Source of the DNA: Hyposmocoma kahamanoa
Taxonomy: Eukaryota > Arthropoda > Insecta > Lepidoptera > Cosmopterigidae
Assembly (NCBI RefSeq): GCF_003589595.1
Contig: NW_020653718.1
Coordinates: 2,402,998 to 2,466,997, forward strand
Reading direction: 5' to 3'
DNA length: 64,000 bases
In this document: piece after piece, positions 22,201-34,200 of the stretch
How positions within the stretch are numbered: position 1 is the stretch's first letter
Layout: the number at the start of each line of letters is the position of its first letter
Notes under the pieces: generated by a model
What the model saw: the letters and a program-made list of their open reading frames with translations, nothing else
Told to the model about the DNA's origin: nothing
Database searches by the model: none
Translations under genes and position numbers: made by a program

Positions 22201-25200
22201 GGTGTCCAAGACGATCCCTTAGTAGCATTTTAAAATGATTCAAATATAATAAAAGATCAAAAAATAAAACGTTTTTAGTAAGACAACACGTAAATATATA
22301 AATTTTCTATCATTCAACGCTTTTACATCTGCTGTAAGCTGAATATCTTTTAATCTACCACCATTCTCCCTTAAGTACCAGATGATCCGGTACACCTTTT
22401 CCCTACATTATTGCAGAGGCCGGGAAGGAAGGGATTGTTGGACGAGTATGAGCTACACCGCCGAGTGCCAGCAAGGTTTTGTATTAATACGAGTCAATCC
22501 CCGCTCCCGCCGAAGCATGTATAGTGCTTTTCTCAAACAATGCGAGGAAGAAGGAATAACTCATTTGACGTAGCCATCACATATGCTTTATTATATTTAT
22601 TATATCAAGGATACGAGTTTACATCCACACAGTTTTTTTATTATACGCTATAAAGCTATCAATTTTTATTTACATAAGTAAGTAAGTAAGTTTACTCTTG
22701 ACCATAATTAATTTGTAAAGTCAGGATGAGGTCAACGATAGTTTGCGATTGCCAAGAACACGCCTGTTTAGCTATTAGTTCGCTTCGTTTAAACTTTCAA
22801 TGACCAGAAGATTAGCAGCTACTTCCGTCAAGAATAAGCTTAGTCATTCAAAGGAAATGTTACCAGGGCATGATGAAATTTTCTATCTTTGACTATATTT
22901 AGTTTTTTTTAACCTTTACAAATGAGCATGATGAACACAGACGCAGAGACAGTAAGCTTCTTATTCATAAATTTATAACAAAAATTTAATGATCATGTCA
23001 TTTTTAACCGACTTAAAAAAAGGAGGAGGTTCTCAATTCGACTGTATGTTTTTTTGTAAGTATATTACGCGATAACTCATTTGTGAACCGATTTTGATGA
23101 TTCTTTTTTTTTGTTGAAAAGAGGATATCTCAGTATTGGTCCCATTTAAATTTGAAGGAAATATTCCACCTCTAAGGGTGGGAAACTAGGAGATGAATCC
23201 GGTTTCGCGCACACACCGAGGTCGGTTTTTTTAGAACTCTGTACTAAGATTACTCTAGTTTTAACTGTGAATAAGCCTGCAGTCATTATTTGTGGTCTTA
23301 GTGGTTGATAGGGTTGCTTATATAGTTATTCGTTTTTCAAACGAATGAACCAATTTTGAAAACATTTACGCCACTCCTCCGTGACAATCTATGAAACATA
23401 TTTTTCATACTCTTCGACAGCCTCTTCAGGTGATGAAAATCGTTGATCGCGTAACTGGTTCTTAATTTTTGGAAATAAATAAAAGTCACAAGGTGCCAGG
23501 TCGGGACCGGGATGGCTCATAAGGTCAACGTTGTTCACCTTCAAAAATTCATTTGTCTGTCTGGCCGTGTGAGAACTGGTATTATCGTGGTGCTAGATAA
23601 TACGGCGTTTATTTTTACGGAGTTTGTCTGTAACTTTCGGCAAATAAATGGTCGTGTACCAATCACTATTCATGGCATAACGATTCTCCAAAGCAACAGT
23701 AGCCACGTGTCCAGTTTTATTAAAAAAAGAAGCAATCATTCGTTTAGAGGTACTTTGCACGCGCGCCACTTTGGTCGGTTTCGGCTCATCTCGAAAGGCC
23801 CATACGCTCGATTGCTGTTTTGTTTTGGGATCGTAACTATAAATCCATATTTCGTCACCTGTTACTATGTCCCACATCAAATTTGACGCCCCTTCGTTGA
23901 ATCCGGTAAGCATGGCGTCGTGCCAAGTGACGCGATCCGATTTTTGAGCCTCAGTCAAATTGTGTGGGATCCATCGAGAGCACAGCTTTTTGACATCCAA
24001 ATGTTTGTGTAGTATGCCCGAATCTCATGGTATGTCACATGCCTGTCTGTTTTGATCATACGGCGCACAGCATCGATGTTGTGTGCTTCATCGCCAAAAG
24101 CAGTTTGAAGCCGAGCGAAGCTCCGCTGAGCTGTTAGATTACACCTAAAGTAGTAGAAAATCATACTACGAAAATTTTCACGAGTCAAATCCATGGTGAT
24201 GTAGACAACCAATTTCTAAAATGACACCACAATGTAAAAACAAGTGACAGTCAGATGAAACAAACCGTATTCTACAGCCAAACAGTTCCATTTTTCAAAT
24301 TTTGTAATTATTTTTTAAATATTGTTTATGTAAGTGGCCAGTTCCGGAAACTTACAGTACGCCCTATGTAAATAGCCTACTAGAGTTATATAACCTTCGT
24401 ATGTTATGCAATATAAGTAGTTTACTTTGCCTATTATATGGTACTACAGACCTGTCCTTTTTATAACCTCTAGTTCGGTTGAATACCCTTAAATGTTAAG
24501 TAATATAAATGTCGTTTCTGAAATTAGTAACTTTGTCATACAAAGTAGTTTAGGTTTGTATAAAATCAAACTCAAATTATTAATCACAGTTTTTATGTTC
24601 GCCGTCCTACCGTGCGCCACCTTTGTGTTGTTCAGGATATCGTTTTCCCAAATAATTTTTACTGGTTTAGGGGCCCTGGCCCCCTCTGCACCCCCACGCT
24701 ACGCCACTGCACTCTACTTCGGCGAGAACGAAGGAGCCCCCAGTTCATTCGTGTACTTGCGCGGATTCACTCCTGCAGCATACAATTCTGGTAGAAGTCT
24801 CCTGTAGCGTCCTGAACCTGGGTGCCCTCAGGCCTGCTACTTGAATATTTATACGGGTTATGCCTTCATCTTTCCTTTCGTCCGATGGCGCAATCAAGGT
24901 CATCACTGGCCAATTGCAAAATGTCCTTCATAAAATAAAAGTATGCAACGTCGAAATCTCAGCTGGTAGCAAACACAACAAATCAAAGTAGACCTGTAAG
25001 GGTTGCAAGTCGACCGCTTCCACCTCGTGTGGCGGTTACCTGTCGATCGATTACAGAAGTTAATTTGTTATATTTTACCGTCCTAAGCTGCTACAATAAA
25101 TCTTGTACAATTAGCGGGCGTCGGTTACCTTCCTTAACGCCCGTCTGCTCGGCAATATAAATTTAATTAATATAGTTCTCGTAGAATGTGGAATTAAGTA

Positions 25201-28200
25201 TAATTTTTTTGCAAAAATACAATTATGAATGTACAAATTTACCATTTACATTTATTTATTTCAAACATTTTTAATCGGGCTACCTGTAAGAGCTAAACGG
25301 GTCACTACCACGGAATTTTGTCATCCAAGTACGCAGAAGCTGTACGATGTATAACCTTTAGAAAGTTTTTGTGTGGTAAATGGTAAATTTTGAATATCAA
25401 CCGGAAGCTTATTATAGAAGCGTATGTATACATTGCCCCTTAAATGAATTTGTGAAGACGACTGTCAAGAATAGAGATGATTTGGATACCGGATCCGGCG
25501 AGCACCTAGACCGGATAGCCGCGTATCCGGCCGCCGGATTTCTGACTCACTGCCGTAAACATGTCGCGACCGGTTTACAGCGCACATCGCCGTGATTGAT
25601 TAGTGAATGATTGCACTTTCACATTGACGATTTGATATGTTGTGGTCACTTGTTTTTTATAAAAACGATTAATTTATTTGTATTCATAAATACATAACAG
25701 AAAAATGTTAAATTTAAAAAGTAACAAATTTGGCAATATTTTAATATCTGTGCTGTTTGTTTGTTGTGGCGAATGCAAATTTCTCGCGGTGGAGAAGGAA
25801 AAAAGCAATTATATCAGTATTTACAAGTATAAGCTTAGCACTTGATACCTTCGTTATTATTTTTTTCAATTTTATTTCAATAATTAGTTTGTGATCTAAC
25901 TAATTTCAAGACTTGATACCACAGATTCGCCAAAAAAAATTTTACCTACTTACACGTTCTATTATTGTTGGTAGGTACACATTGTATGTGTAGATAGTTT
26001 AAATTGATCATGATTGCACCCCTTTTTCGCGATGCTTTCGTTTGGTCGTCTTGCAATAACAAGTAGTACTTAACATTTAACAAAGTTTATATGAAAATTT
26101 GAAGCTGGTCTCGTTTATGAAAATAAATAGAACCAACTTTTACCACTTAATTCAGAAAAATTGGGTTTCATCCACCATAATTTGCCTTTATTAAAATTTG
26201 AGTACCAAATTTACTGGTAACGTTATCTAACTTCATAGTTCTTTCAGTCGGAAAGTAATAAACAAATTGTCAATGACTTGCGTATATCCTATTTCTATCA
26301 TCTTTAATCAATAAATAAATTTATTTATCGTACTGATTATGAATTTTTCTCAGGTTTAAACATCCGGTATTCGGCCGGATATTGTGCTACTATCCGGTAT
26401 CCGGCCGGATAGTAAAAATAGGCCGGATATCCCTTTCATTTCTAGTCAAGAACAGTCAGTTTAATTTTATTTCTCGTTACATTACTTTAGACTTAACATT
26501 AATATGTTAAGTCTGTCACTATTTTTTATAAATAATAGTGATATTTTTATTTCATGCTGAAAAAAATTATTTATCTATAGTAAATGCGCACTTTTTTAAA
26601 TAAACGATATCTTTTTTATGTTTGATATATATTAATTGTTCCATCTATATTAGTTGATCTACGGATAAATTATAAACAAACTGCAATCAAGGTTGTTACC
26701 TTACCTATTATTATGTTTAAACATACTAAATTAATATTTGGTATTAAAAAATAATATTTGATCCTTTTTTTGGATCATTGGTCATTTCTTTTAACGATTG
26801 ATGGCATTTATAACCAGTATGCCAATTTGCTTGTTTTTTGCTTGAAATTTGTATTGTAGGAAGCCAATTTGCTTGCGTTTCCGAACATGTGTTCAGGTTA
26901 GAGTTTTAACAATAAGTATGCTTAGATACTTTTTAGTCGTAGCGCCATCTATGAGAAATCTTTGAAAGTTTTATCGTATTATATAGAATTTTATGTCTCA
27001 GAGAAAGAGGATCAATCATTAAAAAAGACCGTTTACGTCCGTTTGCCTGCTGCTTTTGCAAAATTAAAAAATAAATCATTTAAATACATGCCTAAATAAA
27101 TTACTGTTCTTATATAAATTTCATTTTCATAAATGTACTGTGGCGCTACTGTGAGAATGTTAATTTCATAAATGCCATGAGTATTCCAGTTTTCATTTAT
27201 TGCGCAAATACGACACTCGACTCTCGAAAAAACCATTACTGAATCGCTCGCCGAATCCTTTGAGCGAACTGAAGTGCACACGGACCAATAAACACTGTTT
27301 AAGGCGCAATCTCATGTTTAATATTATATGAGCATTTCGGAATCTAGAACACGAGTAGGCGTTACGCTTCCCAATGGAAATGAGACCTTCAAAATATACG
27401 TACTGCAGTAAAATTTAGATTATAATCAGTAATGCTATTTTTGGTATAAGACTAGCCAACCCGAATTGTTTGTTGTTTGAAAAACCCGTTTGTTTCATCC
27501 TGGATCAATAATTGTGATTTAGTCTTAACATTACACCTTCACCCTGGACACATTCCATTTTTTTTTTATAATAACGTACACACTCAACATAGCCCCACAC
27601 TAGGGAAACCCTGTGTCGCGGGTGCCATGGACACACACGTAGACAACCACAAATTACACCCAAACTCACGAGAGAAATAAATGTTGGCCATACAAATATT
27701 TCTCCCGACCCGGGAATCGAACCTGGGACCTCTGCATAGCGGCATGGTAACCGTTCGGCCACAGAGGCAGTTAATATGACGAAGAAAAAAGAGTCCCCAA
27801 ATTGTTGTGTATGACATGAATGAGGACGTACGTATACCGATGGAGTTTAAACGAAACGATTCTATCAGATATGAAACTGCCTCCGTGGCCGAACGGTTAC
27901 CAAGCCGGACTGCCGCGCAAAGGTCCCAGGTTCGATTCCCGAGCCGGGAGAAATATTTGTATGGCCTACGTTTATTTCTCTCGCGAGTTTGGGTGTAATT
28001 TGTGGTTGTCTATGTGTGTGTCCATGGCACCAGAGACGCAGTCTCTAGTGCGAGGTTATGTTGAGTGTGTGCGTTATTTTATTATGTATCTGCTATGTGT
28101 GAACAATTTAGACAAGTTGGCGGATGCAACAGCGTCTTGATTTTTCCGTTATCGAGGGAAGCCAAGACGCTATATAAATTGGTGAATAGAGAGACCTGCT

Positions 28201-31200
28201 TCAATTCTATATTCTCTCTCAACTTTACTACCTAAATAATTACATGTATAGAGCGGCGTAGTCGCATTTTGTGACAAAGCTCTTTAAATAAAGGAAAAAA
28301 AAAACCAGTAATGCCATTATACAATAAGCGTCATGCAGTATTTAAAAAATAAAATAGAACTTTTGGAAGACGCACTGTGAATACAAATAAGTTTTGTGCA
28401 AAACCGACAAGACTAATTCCAAGTAGAGTTACCTCTTTATTTAATAATCTCAACGTTATTCGTACGAAGCATTACGCTTCCACATTTATGTGGCGAACGG
28501 CTATGGAGTGGAATTCCTGCCTGCAGACTTAATCCTTAACGCTATAACTTGGGCCTTTTCGAGACGAGAGTGAATAGGCATTATTTAGGTATGCATGCTC
28601 CCCCGTCGACTTCATCGTCACTTTTCATCAGGTGATATGGAGGTCAAGTTTGTACTTATACATTTTTTATAAAAATACCGTTGTATAAACGTAAAAATGT
28701 TTAGTAGAGTAGTTAAGAAGTCGCTTTATCGACGTGGAATTGCATTAAGCCGGTCGGAAAAAACTTTATATCCTTATTTCATTAAGAGCGACTGAAAAAC
28801 GAAATGACGTTGTGAATTTTGTACAACGCGTCTCGAAATAGGTTGACAACGAATCCTGCTTTCGATTTTCCTATCGCGTCCGTACGCAGTCGATGATCGG
28901 CGTCAACTCCCGAATGGCTGCGTTGATGCTAAAACCGGTGCGTCTACGCCCGAACGGCTTCGTCGACGTATTTCGCGTTGATTGTGACTTTATAATTGTA
29001 TTTGTATTTCTTTAATTACGGTAATAATAATAATAATGTGCCATATAATCACGAAATGTAGTAGAGAAAAAGAGAATTCCCTGTACTACTCATATGCTTA
29101 ATGAAATTCACTACGAGGCGCTATCTAGAACATCCAGACCAGAACCAGTTTTGAAAAGTTCATTCCCAAATTGGTGCTACTGGTAGTTGAACCAGGGACC
29201 TCCTCATACACAAATTACTGGGCCACTGAGGTGGCCAATAAAAACACCGAACATAAAACGAAAATGGGAACCTTACCTTCGTTTACTATAATGCAAGTTG
29301 AAAACCAGAAAGGCCAGTGCTAATAACACTCCAGCGGCTGCTAAAGATGCCACTGCCAGTCTTGCAGGCGCCCAAACAGAGTCCATGCGTAGCACAAGTA
29401 CCCTCCTGGCAGCTGGTATGCCTCCTGCCCATTGTGGTCGCACACAGTCTTTACATGCCATCGCGTGCCCGTGGGTGTACAGGGCCACTGTCCTTGGACG
29501 GCCACCTGGGTGATACAATTAGGTAAATTTTTGTTATGCTGACACAGAATACGGTTAAAAACTATTTTAAACAAGAAAAAATAGCAGGAAACATAAGAAT
29601 ATCTGTTCATGGAGTTTATAAAGCACACGGCTGTCTAAGTTTGGATTGATACAGAACTATTGCGAAAACTTTTCAAAATGTAACTGTTATACATCCGTCT
29701 AGAGAAAAACTAGCTACATTTCAACTCTGAAATAGGGGCGTGCTGTGTCATGTGAAAAGATTTTGTTTGAAAGAGTGGCGGTAACTTAATGGGAGACCGT
29801 TTGCTTCTCAATTGAGAATTTGAATTCTGTGGCAGCATGTACCTGTTGCTCTAATTTCTAACTTACATGTACATTTGTTGATGTTTAGTAGCTCACGGTT
29901 AAGGAAAACGTGTTGAAACTTGCACGGTATAGACAATTCGCAACCAATGAAAAATGTGAGAAGCATCTAACCCGCACTTGGCCAGAGGCGGTAAAAAAAT
30001 GAAAAAAATAAATTATTCTTTTTATTTCGGTGTAAATTCATTAATAATATAACATTACATTACATTTAAATGTGATTTTATTAACAGAAAATCATTACTA
30101 ATGAATTAATTAATTGAGAATTGAATTTAAGGCACAACTAATTTATATTTTACAAAATGAGTCTGCTAAAAAAAAGTGGCACGTAGCGCATATTGTTCTT
30201 ACAATAATATTTGCCGATACTCTCAGTCTCGTAAGAAAAGATCAATGTCTCATAAGTAATATGGCGAAAAAAAAATTTACATGTCAGACGCACTACACCG
30301 CCACGGAAGCCGCAGCATAATGGTTTGAAAGTATAGATTTCTTAGTAAAAGTTAAAAGTTATTTTCCAATATTCTCTGAGTTTACTTTCCAGGTTTTGTG
30401 AAGAGAAATTCCAACGTCGTCTGTAAGGCGTCTGCCGAGCGGTAGCAAAACTACGCGACCTTTATGTTTAGTGAAACCGGCACAAGGTTTTTAAAACTCC
30501 ACGAAAGTGGATTTATTACATTTTCTTGTTAAAGTTTACTTATTCACTCGCGACGGAAAGTAATTTAGCTACCTATTGAACAGAACGTTTAGAACATTTT
30601 AGGAAGTTACTACATTTATAGACACGGTGATAATAAGCTGAATATCCAAGTGATAATAGCGAAAAAGTCGAGCGTTTCGCGACAGTGGTCTGATCAGGCC
30701 CTCGAAGTAATTACTGTTACAGAAATAGAGACGAAATGTCATTTAATTTGTTTGAAAACTATTCTGCCAAATCATTACGGTGACAGCTGCGCTCCGATTG
30801 GCCAACCTCAATTCGAAATAATGACAGGTGTTGTCAATTGTTTCACTTCAAAAATACCACTTTAACTTTTAACGTCCATTATAGCGCTTTGCTATAATGG
30901 ACGAAAATTGAAAAATTACATATTTCATATTATAGATGAAATGTGATTCCGTTTGTTTTGTAATTAGATGTGTTGCTGTTTATCACACACCACCGAATGG
31001 AACAACCCTCCTTAGTTAGAGATATTATTATCTTCATTACGATAAATACCATTGACTTACAAATAAATGGACGACGGGTCTAATACAAAAACCACGAAAA
31101 AAATGTCCCAAGACAACCTATTCGAAATTTAAATTGTAATGTCATCGCAGTATCGCGCTGTCAGTCGAACAAATGAAGACTAAAGCGGAGTTTGGCGCTC

Positions 31201-34200
31201 TGTATACGATTTTAGCGCCTTACAAGTGCGGACACTTTTTAGCGCGGACCCGACGTCCATATAATTGTAAGTCAATGATAAATACAGATGATTTTACATT
31301 ATGAGACTGAACATGCACAGAACACGTAAGAAAACAGTACAGTAGTAGTAGTCTCTTCTTCTTACATGATAGACGTTTTCTATAAATTTAATCTGGAAAG
31401 TAAAAAAAGAAGCAACAGACACAGAATATTGATGTAAATAATTTCGTGGCGAAAACAATACTAACAAAAAAACAAAGAATCCAAACCTTGAATCTGATAA
31501 AAGGCAGACGTCCCTATTCTGTCAGCGCCATTGAAGGAAACAGGGCCCTGAAAAAGAATAAAGTCTATTTTATATAAAAGTCTAAATATTGTCCCTGTAT
31601 TTTCAATTTCCGAAGCTGTATTTACGAAGTAATTCCTTTCAATTTCTAAAGGGTATTATTACAAAGGATGACTTGCTTTTTGTGTTCAAAATTTTATTCT
31701 AATTTCTCAAAACATAAGTTTCATTTTCACGATAAGTCACAATAAGTAAAAGATGATCTTGGTGTTGGTAATACTGTACCCTCGGAGTAATAAGGGCACA
31801 TCTGCAAATTGACAACTTTTCATGAGAGGTTTCATGATTCTACGAACGAAATAAGGCTGGTTACACACGGCGCCGTAACAACAGCGACACCGCCGCCCGC
31901 CGATGCAGCTGCTGCTCCGCAGTTGTAGCCGCCCTTGCATTTATTTACACACTTGAAACTGCGGCGGCGATGGCGAGCGCTGCCTTGTCTACTAGGGCAT
32001 TAAGAGAAAAAATATCGAGATTCGGTGCGGTCTCGAAAATCCCGGGAAAAATGAGATGTTCGAGACTATTTTAAAAGTAAATTTNNNNNNNNNNNNNNNN
32101 NNNNNNNNNNNNNNNNNNNNNNNNNNNNNNNNNNNNNNNNNNNNNNNNNNNNNNNNNNNNNNNNNNNNNNNNNNNNNNNNNNNNNNNNNNNNNNNNNNNN
32201 NNNNNNNNNNNNNNNNNNNNNNNNNNNNNNNNNNNNNNNNNNNNNNNNNNNNNNNNNNNNNNNNNNNNNNNNNNNNNNNNNNNNNNNNNNNNNNNNNNNN
32301 NNNNNNNNNNNNNNNNNNNNNNNNNNNNNNNNNNNNNNNNNNNNNNNNNNNNNNNNNNNNNNNNNNNNNNNNNNNNNNNNNNNNNNNNNNNNNNNNNNNN
32401 NNNNNNNNNNNNNNNNNNNNNNNNNNNNNNNNNNNNNNNNNNNNNNNNNNNNNNNNNNNNNNNNNNNNNNNNNNNNNNNNNNNNAAAATTAAACATATTA
32501 GCAGGGTAACAATTGGCGGTCTTATCGCTTACACCAGACAACCATAGGACGGAGAGAGACTAAACTTGAATAAAAGCGGGGTTGCTAGATGTAAATATTT
32601 ACACAGACATAGAATATTTATATATATCTAAGTTAAAAAAAACCGAGTATTATAATAATTGTAGGCATTATAATAACTCTAGTAATCGTAAATTTTGTAA
32701 GGGACCCGTGTTCATTGACGGTGTAAGTGTAGAACACATCAAGGCGCGAGACACATACTAAGTCTAATAGTTTAATAATGCTATTGAGGTAAATTGAAAT
32801 CAATGTTATCAGAGGCACAAGCGGCATATCACATTAATCTATCTTAATAAATCACAGAACAATTAATTATATTGTTGTATATTAATGTTCACTCTAGTTA
32901 GGCATACCTGTAATAAAATTAAATAAATATTAAATATTTAGGTCTCATAATTGACAAACATCTTAATTTCAAACACCAGTATAAAAGGGTGATGATGATA
33001 TTGTAGCGCTTACTTCTAGTGTTCGAAAATTGATATATGCTTTTAAAAATTTAAGATATGCAGCTAGCAGTGCCCTTCTCAAATCAGTGTATTTAACCCT
33101 CTGTCAATCATTGCAACATTACATCCTGGGGCGGTGCACATAAGACCACGCTGATAAACTTCAAAAGAGCGTAGAGAGCTGTTCTTAAAGTCATCAACTT
33201 CCATCCTTTCGATTATCCAACTCGCAAACTCCTAAACGAGTGCAATGTCTCGGTTCGGCAACTGTGTATCCAACAAATAATTTTGAAAAAGCACCCATTA
33301 CTTCATTTGATTCCGTTACTTCAACCAACCACAGACGACTTGATACCTTTTCATCTCGTACACAAGTCCGCACTGCACACTCGCATAGATTCTTTTGCTT
33401 TCTTGGTACATTCCTTTAAATTAAATTCTACTTTGCATTGTTTCGCCATGAATAAATTAGAATGTAAAAAGACCGTCAAATCCTGGCTTAAGAGTAAAAC
33501 TTACAATTAAACGGAGGACTTGCTGAAAGTTGGTTCATAATTATATTTTTATAATCATTAATTTATAACTACTAATTATTTTATTGTTAAATATAGAAAA
33601 TCTGTTTTTAAACTGTAATATAAAGAAATTTGCCCAAGAAAATGCTTAAAATACAGGTATACATTTACTTACTTTAGACATCGCAATTACACATTAGGTG
33701 CTAATATTAAAATGTATAAGAAGTCACATTTATTACCACTCATCGTGTAGAAAAGGCTTTACGAGTATGTGCACGTAATAAGAGCGAGAAAGATGCGCAT
33801 TTCGCGTCGGCGGTAACATATAAAACTTTCGTGAATTGATTTTTTTAGTTTATATTGTTTTTGTAGTACGTACCTATACATATAATTCCATAAACCTCAA
33901 TGTTTGCGAGGCTTAGCGCGTATTGCCATACAATAAAATCCTTCATATTTTGTGTTATGTTGTGATTTTTTTACTTGCACTTAGACAGGGACACATAGAG
34001 TGCTCTACAGAAAACCTCTTACAGAAACATCGGAATAATTAAAAATAGAAAGTAAAAAATCGGAACGAAATAGTAATATTTTAACTTACAAAACGTAACT
34101 TTTCTTCTAAATAAACAATAAACACTTTTTATTTTATTTACTCTTATTGTATTTATTTACCGTAGGTAAGTAGTTACTAGTTACATAATCAATTAACATA

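Larger units (their letters stand above)
20563..29276. other. Large receptor intron between exons e and f
   Basis: 8.7 kb. Contents listed separately: a possible 46-nt exon at 20972, a TIR element at 21054, a repeat at 23005, a mariner at 23326, a hAT element at 25472, two inverted SINEs at 27557 and 27876, a LINE tail at 28455 and a SINE at 29100. The stretch 24370-25460 has only a GC-rich CAGTGGCGTAGCGTGGGG-like end (inverted at 24690-24715), and 26453-27556 shows nothing I recognise. Confidence 0.7.

Noticed and set aside
22382..22573. 63-codon frame ending GITHLT
   Set aside because: Less AT-rich and protein-like in look, but matched to no family I know and partly inside the TIR element.
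25380..25595. 71-codon frame
   Set aside because: Crosses the left boundary of the hAT element, so it is a chance reading.
27700..27771. tRNA gene calls at SINE heads (also 745, 27877, 44860, 46864, 11530, 48550)
   Set aside because: Box A and box B are present, but the acceptor and anticodon stems do not close and each is joined to a common SINE body.
28140..28310. LTR-like block (CTATATAA, later AATAAAGG and A-run)
   Set aside because: A TATA-like and a poly(A)-like signal are present, but no TG...CA ends, no duplication and no second copy were found.
31860..31985. GC-rich patch with GCGGCGGCG as a CpG-island promoter
   Set aside because: Inside a receptor intron next to a gap with no first exon visible; insects lack typical CpG islands.
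32056..32547. Long frames across the second gap
   Set aside because: Same reason: the reading is through unknown bases.
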